From Balaenoptera acutorostrata (lineage: Eukaryota; Chordata; Mammalia; Artiodactyla; Balaenopteridae), in contig NC_080071.1 in NCBI RefSeq assembly GCF_949987535.1, positions 24,885,032 through 24,949,031 on the forward strand: 64,000 bases of DNA, read 5' to 3'. Shown piece after piece: positions 48,791-61,732 of this stretch (the stretch's first letter is position 1; each line of letters starts with the position of its first letter). Under the pieces are notes generated by a model. That model ran no database searches, was not told where the DNA came from, and worked only from the letters and a program-made list of their open reading frames with translations. Made by a program: the position numbers and the translations under genes.

Positions 48791-50815
48791 TTTTTAGTTG
48801 GCAGCTCCAAATCACTAAGGCACACAGAAGCTAGAACTAACCTTGCTTGCAGACTTACCTAGTATAAAACTGGGGACTGTATTGAACCAATTTTTTATTG
48901 TCAGATGCCCTAAGAACATGCCAGTTTCCTAGACAGTTTTCTACTTTGTTCAGTAAAACATCTGGAAATGTTGCCTAAAGAGCACATCAAGAAATGTCTT
49001 TCAGTTCAATACTATTAACGAAAAATGTCTCTTGGTATATCTAGACCTCACCTTATGTAGGCAGTATGAGAGCCTAATCTCCTCATTATTATTAACAGAT
49101 GACTTCACCTAATCAATAATAAAACAAAACAAAGAAACTATTCAGTATGATATTACCAATTAAACAGTTCACTTTCCAAGTTGAGTTTCCAAAAGAATAA
49201 AACATATTTCTTTTTTTGAAAACATTAGCTAGGTCTAGAGTTCTCAAAAATATATGGAAGTAAACAAGCATTCTTGGCAGCCATAAAGAAATAAAAAGAA
49301 TTAGAAAATAGTGTTATAGAAAATAAGACAAGAGCTCTGTAAAGTGTCTTCGTGGCACAGATGCCCTCAGAAATTCTTGATAAAGAAAAAGGAAATATGA
49401 TGTGATGGCACAAGAGCAAAAAGAGATGCTTTGAATGTAATAGTCCCAATGGAATTAATTAAATGTATATTATGTGTTTGCATGTACATGTGTGTACATA
49501 TATTTAACTCCAACAAAATCCTAGAAAATATCACTAGGAGAGAAATTTTAAACATATAAACATTTCAATAATATAAAGTAGTACATAATAAGTACTCAAT
49601 AATAGTAGGTATTATTAATGCTGTAAGATAAAATTCATAGTTTTAGATGGTTAAAAGTTAAAAACAATAAATTTAGGAACACAAGATTTAGAAGTCCTGA
49701 GGCACGACAAACTATGGGACAGAGAGTAACTGAGATATTCCACAACCAAATGTAGTAACCACAGGGTCACAGAATATTAGAGCTGGGAGGAATTTTAGGA
49801 ACAAATAGATGTTCCTTTTACAGATGAGGGAATGACATAAATCTGTTAGGTTTCTTGTGAACGGCCTACATGTTGAATGGAGAGCTTGCCTCCATGACAT
49901 GTGGTATTTTACTGGAGAAGAAAGAAATAATATACAGTAGAGGGAAGATTCATTTGTGGTTGACTTAGAATGTTTTACAAGAAATAAGAAGGACATGTTT
50001 AAATTACTTATAAGAGAAAGTGTCCTAAAGGCAAGAGCAATTTAACAATGGAATAGCCACCCAAAGAGGTCATTGAGGAAAACATCAATAAGACATTCAG
50101 AAAGAGATTAAATATATTTCTAAAGGGAATAATATAAGTGTCTGGCAATAATATGCACTAGGTACAGAGGTCTGAATACAGTGACCTGTCATTTTCCCCA
50201 TAGTCCCTGTGTCTATGATTCACGTAAAATAATCATGAAAGCAAATAGAGGTAAGGTGAATATCAAAGGGGGAAAAATCATGAGACAAAATAAAATAGGA
50301 CTACCAGAACTGACATGATAGCACAGAAGAAAACAATTCTTTTTTTAGAGGAAGACCTTACTTAGCAGCATTCTACAGGTACTTTTTTCTGCCTCTGTCT
50401 AGAGGAACAATGGCAATACACTCACTTGCCATTCTGTCAAAAGACAAGATGTTTCAGAACTTTTTCTAATCTTTAATAAAAGCACAGACTGCCTTTTAGT
50501 TTTTATGGTCTCTTCATGGAAGGGACCAAAAATGGAACTTCAATAAAACTTATAAAGAGTCAGAACAAACATCCAATGCATTTAGTAACTTGTGAAGGTT
50601 TATGCTGACAGCAATAATGTCATAAGGCAGAATCATAAAATCAGAAAGTGTTTCAGCTAGAAGGAACTTTAAAGATCTTTAAGCATAAAGCCTCACATGA
50701 TTGGAAAACAGTAGCATGGGCTTATTCATGCTCAGTGCTAAGGCACATTTTAGAATATAATCATCCACACCATTATCCCCATCACAGTGAGCTAAAACGC
50801 ACTCCAAGAAAACAT
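48791..50815. other. Non-genic; two possible old SINE scraps
   Basis: No gene seen. At 49760-49835 ('GGGTCACAGAATATTAGAGC', 'CTTTTACAGATGAGGGAATG') and 50625-50700 ('GGCAGAATCATAAAATCAGA') there are phrases like those in old MIR3 or related core-SINEs, too worn to name. Confidence 0.4.
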
Positions 50816-50819
50816 AGGT

Positions 50820-51480
50820 GAATATTAATATTATCTTACTATGCGAAAAATCTGTCTAAGCAGGAAGTGAAACACAGAAACCATAATAGAAAATAATGAT
50901 TTTGATTACATTAAAATTTTAAATTTCTATATGTCAGTAATCAACATAAATAATGTTGAAGATCAAATAACAAGGTAGAAAAGTGAATTTGAAATACATA
51001 TTACAGGCAAAGTTAACATAACTACTATATACACAGCCTTTTGACATTCACAAGAGAAAGACAAACACCCAGTTTTTCCACATATAGAAAAGATTCAGAT
51101 GTTCACACACACTCATACAGATACAAGTAACTATGACCATACTAAGCTTCATCACAAATCAACATGCAAATTAAATAAGATTGTTTTAATTGATCAAAGT
51201 GGTAGGGATTCTTTAAAAATAAGAACATAATTTTGATGAGAAATTATGTTTTTATGAGAAAAACAAACAATCATATCCTGTTGATGACATAAAAATTTAT
51301 GAAAACTTTCTGGAGAATAATTTGGGAACACAGATCAAAAAAACCTTATTTTGCATATTCTTTTACCCAAAATTCTAAATAATTTTCTAAAGAAAATAAT
51401 TACGAGTGAGAAAAAAATGGAGTTACAAGGATATTTATCCCAGCACAGTTTATAGCAAAGCAAAATGAGGTAACTTTGGC
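50820..51480 (+). mobile_element. Ancient L1 ORF2 3' part, sense
   Basis: 'GATTACATTAAAATTTTAAA', 'TTCTATATGTCAGTAA', 'TGAAATACATATTACAGGCA', 'ATCAACATGCAAATTAAATA' and 'GGATATTTATCCCAGCACAG' run in the order of old L1 ORF2/3'UTR. No frame survives. Confidence 0.65.
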
Positions 51481-53245
51481 AAGTTTTTCCTAGTGACCCC
51501 TTGATGGCTCCAAGTGCTTATTCTCTAATTTCAAACAAACAATCCAGTGAGTTACGCTTCTAGACTTATAAGCTTGAGTATAAAACTTCTCTGAATTTTA
51601 TTAGATTAATTTCACGCTGTTAAACTCTTAAGTGTACCTGAAAAATAGTGGAAGACAAAGTTTATGTACAATGAAAAATGCGACACATTCCGAAATAATT
51701 CTTAAAGTGCTATATTTTCCCAAGATATTTCAAGAAAATATTTATGTTAGAGATACAAGTATCTCATATACTCCTTGAGTAATAAAACTTTTAGGCATAT
51801 TCTTAGTGTTTCATTGTGATTGTGTTATTTTAAACAAATTCAAGTTTTATCTTACTCAAAAAAAATAACGCGGCATCAGTGTTTCCTGAGTATAAATTCT
51901 AAACTCTAATTGAAAGTAGTATACAAAAGTCTCTTTGATGGTAATTCATGGAAAATGGCTTAGCTCTTAAGTAATTCCCTTTGGTAGGTTCTACTGTTAA
52001 ATGAAAAGTAGAAAAGATTCTGTCCATTGACTTTATAGTTATGTTGTCACTTAATTCTAAGTGCTTAAATTAAAGGAACACTGAAACAAAATATCATCGA
52101 ACCAATACAATTTTCTTCAATAATACAGGATTTGTTCTTGTTTTTAAATTTTTGAAAAAAAAAGAATTATTACTAGTGTTTTCCTTCTTTAATTTCTTGT
52201 CAAATGGGAAACTGATACTATGGTATACCTTTTTTTTTGTACACAGTAGTGCATGATCCTGAGAATGTATTTTCATTATTAATAATTATATGGATGGTAT
52301 AAATATTGGTTTCTTTGCCAAAAGAAATGCTAAAAAGAAAAGGAGACTGTGACCTTATTTTCTATCTTAGTTATTAAGTAATTAATTAAATAAATTTTAG
52401 TTAGGGTCTACTCTGATCCAGTCACCAATTTAGGCAGGGAGAGTATTGTTTCTGACAGAATGTGTTTTAGGATAAAATGAGAGAAGATAGTCATGAAACA
52501 TCAAAAAATAATCTTAATTTGAATAATTACTTTTATAATGAAGATAAATACAAAGTGTGTGGGAGCCTAGGAGGATTGCTATGGTCTACCTTGGGACTTA
52601 CAGAAGAAGCCACAGAGATGACTGTCTTTGATCTGAGACCCCAAGTAGACAAGCTAAGTTTAGTAGGAAGGTGGTAGTACTGTTAGTGTCTCAAACGGAG
52701 AGGTCAGCTTGATGAAAGAAACAGTGGTTCAGAAGAGCATGGTGTGTCCTGGAAATGCTAGTATTTGAATATTGCTGTGCCAAATGAAGAGTGGCAGAAG
52801 ACAGAACCAGAGCAGTGAGGCAAAGGATGTTCTTGAAATGTAGAGCATTCCTATGCTTACAAGCATGGTGGTGTGGCTGGGAGGAGGACAGACAAGCATC
52901 TTGAGCCAGGGTGTAGACACGCTACATCAAGAGCTCAGATATTTCATATCTATGAATTTCAGCATGTCTGCTATTCATGTGAGGTATTTCCAGGACACCA
53001 TTGTTGGGAAGTCACTGAGCAATGGGTTATAGAACTTATATATAGATGTTTGCATTCATTTCTTTGGTTACAACTGCTTGGTTGAACCTCTTGGGAGGAG
53101 CCAAAGGGAAGTTGAGAATTGTGATTCACCTCAGCTGTGCTTCATCCCCATTCTTGTGACTTCATACGCACTGTAAGTCACTACAAGCTGTGAAATCAGA
53201 ACAGGTTTTTTAATATTTCAGAGATAACTACATGAGTTGGAATCA
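51481..53245. other. Non-genic; possible L2 remnant at 52530-52870
   Basis: No gene seen. The purine-rich part at 52530-52870 is reminiscent of a middle L2 3' segment but is too diverged to be sure. Confidence 0.4.
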
Positions 53246-53247
53246 GT

Positions 53248-53440
53248 GGTATAGCTTTTGAGTAAAACAGTCAGTTCTGTAATCAAATCTTGGCACCACC
53301 ATAATTCTATGAGTCCACTTATTTCCCTTTATAAAAGATTAAAATAACCTACTTTAACAGAGTAGTTGAGGGTTATAAGAAATAGAGAAATGTATCTGAC
53401 ATTTATTAGGTAAATGCTATTTTTATTATTCAGCTTCCCA
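53248..53440 (+). mobile_element. MIR SINE, sense
   Basis: 'TCTGTAATCAAATCTTGGCA', 'AGATTAAAATAACCTAC', 'TTATTAGGTAAATGCTATTT' follow MIR order. Confidence 0.65.
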
Positions 53441-54929
53441 TTGCAGAGAAGTAGGACCCATTAGAGTAATGATGGATTCAACATATAGTCTAATATGTTC
53501 CCCAGGACCAAGTTTGGAGACGCTGAATTTTTAAAACTGCCTTAAGTGGGGCTTAAGCCAAGAATCTAGTAAAGTGGTATAGCACCTTGACACTTTATTT
53601 TAAACAGTTAAAATGAAATACATATTAGATCCTCTACTTCCCTAAGGAGCAGCCACTAGGTTTTATATTCCTACACATTAGCCTAATGGATAAATAAACA
53701 CAATAAAACAATGGTGCACTTATTATGTTTTTACATTCTGATAGAAATATCTTGAAAATGCTTTGAGTGTGAGTAGTTTTCTAAATATAGCTCTCTACAC
53801 TAACATGTCTCTTTCATTTAATATGAAACCTATACACAAAGCTATGGAGGCATAGAGGATTTTTATCCATTCGTATGATCAAATACATGTGAGCATAGTG
53901 GCCCATTTAGGTCAATTCTGCCAACCTCCACATTCCTTTCTCCCCCCTTTCAGGAAATATCTAATTTATGAGCAGAAATGTGAAATGTTCAATTGAGTCA
54001 AAATGAAATGATAAGTAGAAATACCCAACTGTATTTCAGGCAGAATGAAAGGAAATCCTGATTCCAGAATCCTAACAACTGTTAAGACAGCACAGGTAGG
54101 GAAGGCCAGACTGTGGCTCGCTTGCAACAACAACAAAACTCTAATCTTTAAATAATGGCATCAGAGTAATTTCAAACAGATTAGAGGATTTGAAAAGCTC
54201 CCAGATTAAGCAGCTCATATTTCTTTTCCTTCCCTCCAGGGAATACTTATTTGGTATCTAAAGTTTATCTCACAATACATTTGTTCTCATTTTTCCAATG
54301 TATGACCAAAGCATCCATGGACAAATACAAAATACAGTACATGTCATTAAAAACTATTTTCTCCTTTAATACTTTGGCTCTTCTGAAATAAATAACTGGA
54401 GAAATTATCCAGGAGGATTTTGTTAATTATTACGAAGAAAAGAGAAAAATTATATCAAGGGTGAAAACATCTACAGAGAATTTTAATTTCAAAAACTTTT
54501 TTAAACTGTAAGATCTCATAAGTTACATAATTCACAGTTTTCCTTTTATTAAACAGAGACCTTATAATGCTTTTGTATTTTCTTGCCACTGATAAAAGAT
54601 AGCAACAGGGAACAAATAATTATACCAAGTATTTATCAATTTATCATTTTATTCCATTTTACGGTGCATCTCCCATTATGGGAACTATAGATTTTGTATG
54701 TGGCTCTGCTTAAGACTAAGCTTTATAAGTAATATATTTTCTCATTTTAATTAAAGGGAGCAGTTGTATTAGTTGTGGGGGCTGAGGTGTCAAGAGGGGA
54801 GAATAGAATGCATTCATAGAAAATGTTCTTATTTTACAGTATGAAACTGTAAGACCCATTTTTAACCATCCTTCTGAACAGTGCTTGTGTAGTTTATAAA
54901 GACTCATGTCTTAACATGACTAGAAAATA
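53441..54929. other. Non-genic, nothing recognised
   Basis: AT-rich, no gene or repeat that I can classify. Confidence 0.5.
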
Positions 54930-54941
54930 AGATTAAAATTA
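54930..54941 (+). repeat. L1 target-site duplication (left)
   Basis: AGATTAAAATTA here and AGATTACAATTA at 60758-60769 differ by one base and flank the L1. Confidence 0.9.
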
Positions 54942-56978
54942 GGGAGGGACCTTCAAGATGGTGGAGGAGTAAGACGTGGAGTTCACCTTCCTCCCCAAAA
55001 ATACATTAAAAATACATCTACATGTGGAACAACTCCTACGGAACACCTACTGAACGCTGGCAGAAGACCTCAGACTTCCCAAAAGGCAAGAAACTCCCCA
55101 CGTACCTGGGTAGGGCAAAGAAAAAACAAAAAACAGAGACAAAAGAATAGGGACCGAACCTGCACCAGTGGGAGGGAGCCGTGAAGGAGGAAAGGTTTCC
55201 ACACACTAGGAAGCCCCTTTGCGGGTGGAGACTGCGGGTGGCGGAGGGGGGAAGCTTCAGAACCACGGAGGAGAGCACAGCCACAGGGGTGCGGAGGGCA
55301 AAGCAGAGAGATTCCCGCACAGAGGATCATTGCCGACCAGCACTCACTAGCCTGAGAGGCTTGCCTGCTCACCTGCCAGGGCAGGCAGGGGTTGGGAGCT
55401 GAGGCTCGGGCTTCGGAGGTCAGACCCCAGGGAGAGGACTGGGGTTGGCTGAGTGAACACAGCCTGAAGTAGGTCAGTGCACCACAGCTAGCCGGGAGGG
55501 AGTCCGGGAAAGTCTGGAACTGCCTAAGAGGCAAGAGATAATTGTTTCCGGGTGCATGAGGAGAGGGGATTCAGAGCACCACCTAAACGAGCTCCAGAGA
55601 CAGGCGCGAGCCGCGGCGATCAGCGTGGACACCAGAGTTGGGCATAAAACGCTAACGCTTCTGCTGCAGCCACCAGGAAGCCTATGTGCAAGCACAGGTC
55701 ACTATCCACACCTCCCCTCCTGGGAGCCTATGCAGCCCGCCACTGCCAGGGTCCCATGATCCAGGGACAATTCCCCAGGAGAACACACAGCGCACCTCAG
55801 GCTGTTGCAACGTCATGCTGGCCTCTGCCGCCATAGGCTCGCCCCACATTCCGTACCCCTCCCTCCCCCCAGCCTGAGTGAGCCAGAGCCCCCTAATCAG
55901 CTGCTACTTTAACCCTGCCCTGTCTGGGCAGGGAAGAGATGCCCTCAGGTGACCTACAGGCAGAGGCAGGGCCAAATCCAAAGCTGAAACCCAGGAGCTG
56001 TGCAAACAAGGAAGAGAAAGGGAAATTTCTCCAGGCAGCCTCAGGAGCAGTGGATTAAATCTCCACAATCAACCTGATGTACCATGCATCTGTGGAATAC
56101 CTGAATAGACAACGAATCATCACAAAATTGAAGCGGTGGACTTTGGGAGCAACTGTAGCCTTGGGGTTTGCTTTCTGTGCCTAATTTGTTTCTGGTTTTA
56201 TGTTTATTTTACTTTAATATTTAGAGCTTATTATCATTGGTAGAGTTATTTATTGATTTGGTTGCTTTCTTCCTTTTTTTATGTATATATTTTTTCTTTT
56301 TCTCTTTTTGTGAGTGTGTATGTGTATGCTTTTTTGTGTGATATTGTCTGTATATCTTTCCTTTTGTCCTAGGGTTCTGTCTGTCTGTTTTTGTTTGTTT
56401 GTTTGTTTTGTATAGCTTTTAGCACTTGTTATCATTGGTGGATTTGTTTTTTGGTTTGGTTGCTCTCTTCTTTCTTTTTCTTAACTTTTTTATTAAAAAA
56501 ATTTTTTTAATAGCTTTATTTTATTTCATTATTTTCTTTCTTTTTTTCCTCCCTTTTCTTCTGAGCCAAGAGGCTGACAGGGTTTTGGTCCTCTGCCTGG
56601 GTGTCAGGCCTGAGCCTCTGAGGTGGGAGAGCCAAGTTCAGGACACTGGTGCACCAGAGACCTCCCAGCCCCATGTAATATGAAATGGTGAAAGCTCTCC
56701 CAGAGATCTCCATCTCAACGCTAAGACCCAGCTCCACTCAACAAACAACAAGCTACAGTGCTGGACATCCTTTGCCAAACAACTAGCAAGACAGGAACAC
56801 AACCCCACCCATGAGCAGAGAGGCTGCCTAAAATCTTAATAAGTTCACAGACACCCCAAAACACACTACAGGACACGGTCCTGCCCACCAGAAAGACAAG
56901 ATCCAGCCTCATCCACCAGAACACAGGCACCACTCCCCTCCACCAAGAAGCCTACACAGCCCACTGAACCAACCATAC
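54942..56978 (+). promoter_or_regulatory. L1 5'UTR with GC-rich head
   Basis: In L1 this region carries an internal RNA polymerase II promoter. Here about 54950-55900 is clearly GC-richer and has more CpG than the rest of the window. It is followed by a T-rich low-complexity middle (about 56160-56560, with TTTG repeats near 56390-56410) and a GC-richer end. The long frames on both strands (up to 154 codons, 55070-55534 reverse) arise from this composition; none resembles a known protein. Promoter activity is inferred from the family only. Confidence 0.6.
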
Positions 56979-56990
56979 CACACAAGAGAA
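56970..56990 (+). other. Junction replacing ORF1
   Basis: 5'UTR text ending 'CTGAACCAACCATAC' passes straight into 'CACAAGAGAAGGAAAAGACC', which in complete relatives follows the ORF1 stop codon. Breakpoint within a few bases of 56978-56982. Confidence 0.8.
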
Positions 56991-57030
56991 GGAAAAGACC
57001 TACAATAACACACACAAAACAATTAAGAAA

Positions 57031-60000
57031 ATGGTAACAGGAACACACATATCGATAACTACCTTAAATGTAAATGGATTAAATGCTCCAACCAAAAGAC
57101 ATAGACTGGCTGAATGGACACAAAAACAAGACTGTACATATGCTATCTACAAGAGACCCACTTCAGACCTAGGGACACATACAGACTGAAAGTGACGGGA
57201 TGGAAAAAGATATTCCATGCAAATGGAAATCAAAAAAAGCTGGAGTAGCAATTCCCATATCAGACAAAATAGACTTTAAAGTAAAGACTATTACAAGAGA
57301 CAAAGACGGACACTACATAATGATGAAGGGATCAATCCAAGAAGAAGATATAACAATTGTAAATATTTATGCACCCCAAATAGGTGCACCTCAGTACATA
57401 AGGCAAACGCTAACAGCCATAAAAGGGGAAATTGACAGTAACACAATAAGAGTAGGGGACTTTAACACCCCACTTTCACCAATGGACAGATCATCCAAAA
57501 TGAAAATAAATAAGGAAACACAAGCTTTAAATGACACATTAAATAAGATGGACTTATTTGATATTTATAAGACATTCCATCCAAAAACAACAGAATACAC
57601 TTTCTTCTCAAGTGCTCATGGAACATTCTCCAGGATAGATCATATCTTGGGTCACAAATCAAGCATTGGTAAATTTAGGAAAATTGAAATCGTATCAAAT
57701 ATCCTTCCCTACCACAACATTATGAGACTAGGTACCAATTACAGGAAAAAATCTGTAAAAAATACAAACATATGGAGGCTAAACAGTACACTACTAAATA
57801 ACCAGGAGATCATTGAAGAAATCAAAGAGGAAATCGAAAAATACCTAGAAAGACATGACAACGAAAACATGACGACCCAAAACCTATGGGATGCAGCAAA
57901 AGCAGTTCTAACAGGGCAGTTTATAGCAATACAATCCTACCTCAAGAAAAAAGAAACAGCTCAAATAAACAACCTAACCTTACACTTAAAGCAATTAGAG
58001 AAAGAAGAACAAAAAACCCCTGAAAGTTAGCAGAAGGAAAGAAATCATAAAGATCAGAGCAGAACTAAATGAAAAAGAAATGAAGGAAATGATAGCAAAG
58101 ATAAATAAAACTAAAAGCTGGTTCTTTGAGAAGATAAACAAAATTGATAAAGCATTAGCCAGACTCATCAAGAAAAAAAGGGAGAAGACTCAAATCAATA
58201 GAATTAGAAATGAAAAAGGAGAAGTAACAACTGACACTGCAGAAATACAAAGGATCATGAGAGATTACTACAAGCAGCTATATGCCAATAAAATGGACAA
58301 CCTGGAAAAAATGGATAAATTCTTAGAAAAGCACAAACTTCCAAGACTGAACCAGGCAGAAACAGAAAATATAAACAGACCAATTACAAGCACTGAAATT
58401 GAAACCATGATTTAAAATCTTCTAACAAACAAAGGCCCAGGACCAGATGGCTTCACAGGTGAATTCTATCAAACATTTAGAGAAAAGCTATCACCTATCC
58501 TTCTCAAAGTTCCAAAATATAGCAGAGGGAGGAACACTCCCAAACTCGTTCTACAAAGCCACCATCACCCTGATACCTAAACCAGACAAAGATGTCACGA
58601 AAAAAGAAAACTACAGGCCAATATCACTGATGAACATAGATGCAAAAATCCTCAACAAAATACTAGCAAACAGAATCCAACAGCACATTAAAAGGATCAT
58701 ACACCACGATCAAGTGGGGTTTATCTCAGGAATGCAAGGATTCTTCAATATATGCAAATCAGTGTGATACACCATATTAACAAATTGAAGGAGAAAACCA
58801 TATGATCATCTCAATAGATGCAGAAAAAGCTTTAGACAAAATTCAACACCCATTTACCACTGCAACAAAAAGAATAAAATACCTAGGAATAAACCTACCT
58901 ACGGAGGTAAAAGACCTGTATGCAGAAAACTATGAGACACTGATGAAAGAAATTAAAGATGATACAAACAGTTGGAGAGATATACCATGTCCTTGGATTG
59001 AAAGAATCAACATTGTGAAAATGACTATACTACACAAAGCAATCTACAGAGTCAATGCAATCCCTATCAAACTACCAACGACATTTTTCACAGAACAAAA
59101 AATTTCACAGTTTGTATGAAAACACAAAAAGACCCCGAATAGCCAAAGCAATCTTGAGAAAGAAAAACGGAGTTGGAGGAATCAGACTCCCTGACTTCAG
59201 ACTATACTACAAAGCTACAGTAATCGAGACAGTATGGCTGGCACAAAAACAGAAATACAGATCAGTGGAACAGGATAGAAAGCGCAGAGATAAACCCACA
59301 CACCTATGGTCACCTTATTTTTGATAAAGGAGGCAAGAATATACAATGGAGAAAAGACAGCCTCTTCAATAAGTGGTGCTGGGAAAACTGGACAGCTACA
59401 TGTAAAAGAATGAAATTAGAACACTCCCTAACACCGTACACAAAAATAAATTCAAAATGGATTAAAAACCTAAATGTAAGGCCAGACACTATAAAACTCT
59501 TAGAGCAAAACATAGGCAGAACACTCTATGACATAAATCACAGCAAGATCCTTTTTGACCCACCTTCTAGAGAAATGGAAATAAAAAGCAAAATAAACAA
59601 ATGGGACCTAATGAAACTTAAAAGCTTTTGCACAGCAAAGGAAACCATAAACAAGAAGAAGAGGCAACCCTCAGAATGGGAGGAAATATTTGCAAATGAA
59701 GCAACTGACAAAGGATTAATCTCCAAAATTTACAAGCAGCTCATGCAGCTCAATATCAAAAAAAACAAACAACCCAATCCAAAAATGGGCAGAAGACCTT
59801 CATTTCTCCAAAGAAGATATACAGATTGCCAACAAACACATGAAAGAATGTTCAACATCACTAATCATTAGAGAAATGCAAAGCAAAACTACAATGAGGT
59901 ATCACCTCACACCAGTCAAAATGGCCATCATCAAAAAATCTACAAACAATAAATGCTGGAGAGGGTGTAGAGAAAAGGGAACCTTCTTGCACTGTTGGTG

Positions 60001-60301
60001 GGAATGTAAATTGATACAGCCACTATGGAGTACAGTATGGAGTTTCTTCAAAAAGCTAAAAATAGAACTACCATATGACCTAGCAATCCCACTACTGGGC
60101 AGATACCCTGAGAAAACCATAATTCAAAAAGAGTCATGTACCACAATATTCATTGCAGCTCTGTTTACAATAGCCAGGACATGGAAGCAACCTAAGTGTC
60201 CACCAACAGATGAATGGATAAAGAAGATGTGGCCCATATATACAATGGAATATTACTCAGCCATAAAAAGAAACAAAATTGAGTTATATTTAGTAAGGTA
60301 G
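57031..60301 (+). pseudogene. Broken L1 ORF2 (endonuclease-RT), no RT active site
   Basis: The start ATG (57031) begins a typical ORF2 N-terminus ('LNVNGLNAPTKRHRL') that ends at a TGA (57187-57189) after a 1-base loss near 57133. A second 1-base loss in the A-run near 57230 puts the rest in a third frame. The endonuclease frame at 57200-58030 (276 codons) has 'GDFNTPLSPMDRSSK' and 'SRIDHILGH', but the catalytic Ser-Asp-His box reads P-Y-H (codons 170-172, 57707-57715), so the key Asp is lost. Later blocks: 58080-58415, 58447-58767 ('LIPKPDKD'), 58802-59119, 59055-59324, 59410-59871, 59840-60301. Between 'IQHPF' and 'ATKRIKYLG' (58849-58856) about 147 codons, including F-A-D-D, are missing. 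Confidence 0.92.
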
Positions 60302-60757
60302 ATGGACCTTGAGACTGTCATACAGAGTGAAGTAAGTCAGAAAGAGAAAAACAAATACCTTATGCTAACATATATACATGTAATCTAAAAAAAAAAAAAA
60401 ATGGTTCTGAAGAACCCAGGGGAAGGACAGGAATAAAGACGCAGATGTAGAGAATGGACTTGACGACACAGGGAGGGGGAAGGGTAAGCTGGGACGAAGT
60501 GAGAGAGTGACATGGACATATATACACCACCAAGTGTAAAATTGGTAGCTAGTGGGAAGCAGCCGCATAGCACAGGGAGATCAGCTCGGTGCTTTGTGAC
60601 CACCTATTGAGGTGGGAGAGGGAGGATGGGAGGGAGACACAAGAGGGATGAGAAATGGGGGTATATCTATATGTATAGCTGATTCACTTTGTTATACAGC
60701 AGAAACTAAACCACCATTGTAAAGCAATTATACTCCAATAAAGATGTTAAAAAAAAA
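60302..60757 (+). terminator. L1 3'UTR, polyadenylation signal and A-tail
   Basis: Purine-rich 3'UTR (G-rich near 60470-60490 and 60610-60640), AATAAA at 60737-60742, then a tail of about ten A. Confidence 0.85.
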
Positions 60758-60769
60758 AGATTACAATTA

Positions 60770-61346
60770 GACACAAGTAGGCAGAAATATTTTAAATTTA
60801 TATATAAATGGTTCTAAGAAAATAAGCATTAGAGTGATATTCTGGCAATGATCTCATAAAATTCTTAAATATTCTCTTTGTATTTTATGTTTAACTCACA
60901 AATAGTATTACTATTTCATCATATTTAAATTTAATTAATCAGTTTACAAATGTAGGTTATAAACACTTTGGAGCGATTCAAATGTGTACTAAATGTGATA
61001 GTATTTCAGTTATGCTCTTCACTGAGGATTCACGCACATGAACAGAAACAACTCATGACCTTCAGGGTAAGAAAGATGAGTTCACTATAGTGATCACTAA
61101 TGATATGTTCTCTCCTCTCTGTTTCCTACACAGGCATCGAAAAACATCAGAAGACTTCAATATAAAGATATCAATTCAAGTTTATGTATTTAACTTCCCC
61201 TCTTACCCAAATCCTATTGGAAAGTCTAAGGAAACATAGAAATAAGAAAGATAGAATTAAAGATGGCAGACCAGCTTAGGTATTATCAAAGAGGCAGATT
61301 AAGTAAATTGCCAACCAATGGATAATAGTTTGAATTTCAACCCTGG
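60770..61346. other. Non-genic, nothing recognised
   Basis: No gene or classifiable repeat. Confidence 0.5.
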
Positions 61347-61732
61347 TGTTATGGGTTGAATTGTTTGCTTCAAAAATTTATATGTTGAAGTCCAACCCTT
61401 AGTACCTCAGAAAGTTACTGTTATTTAGAAACAGGGTCTTTAAAGAGGTAATTAAGTTAAAATGAGATAATTAGTGTGAACCCTAGTCCAATATAACTGG
61501 TGTTTCTATAAGAAGAGGAAATGAGGACACAGATATGCAGAGAGGAAAGACCATATGAAGACCCAGGGAGAAGATGGCCATCTACAAGCCAAGGAAAGAG
61601 ATCTCAGAAGAAACAAACCCTGCAGACATCTTGATCTTGGACTGTTAGTCTCCAGAACTGTGAGGAAATAAATTTCTGTTGTTTAAGCCAACAAGTCTAT
61701 GGTAATTTGTTATGGCAGCCCTAGCAAACTCA
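61347..61732 (+). mobile_element. MaLR-type LTR (MLT1-like)
   Basis: Starts TGTTATGGGTTGAATTG and ends near CTAGCAAACTCA. 'TATATGTTGAAGTCCAACCC', 'CTATAAGAAGAGGAAATGAG', 'GGACTGTTAGTCTCCAGAAC' and AATAAA at 61667-61672 give the usual LTR order. I see no second LTR or internal genes and no clear target duplication. It serves as an in-window comparison for the hairpin-bearing LTR at 46.7 kb. Confidence 0.8.

Larger units (their letters stand above)
54942..60757 (+). mobile_element. L1 with both natural ends, lacking ORF1 (5.8 kb)
   Basis: A cetartiodactyl-type LINE-1 that starts at its canonical 5' end (GGGAGGGACCTTCAAGATGG) and finishes in a poly(A) tail after AATAAA (60737-60742), with 12-bp target duplications. 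The order is 5'UTR (54942 to about 56978), then directly the short inter-ORF leader and ORF2 (ATG at 57031), then 3'UTR. ORF1, about 1 kb encoding the RNA-binding chaperone in complete copies, is entirely absent. ORF2 is shattered by frameshifts and a 0.44-kb in-frame deletion. The element is dead but could still hold a promoter in its GC-rich 5'UTR. Confidence 0.93.

Noticed and set aside
55070..55534. 154-codon reverse frame and its neighbours at 55.0-55.9 kb
   Set aside because: They are in the GC-rich L1 5'UTR; low stop density follows from composition, and no protein family is recognisable.
46690..61732. The two MaLR-type LTRs (46.7 and 61.3 kb) as ends of one provirus
   Set aside because: They are 14 kb apart, one has its own target duplication within an L2, they are well diverged, and the sequence between holds L2, MIR and L1 rather than proviral genes.
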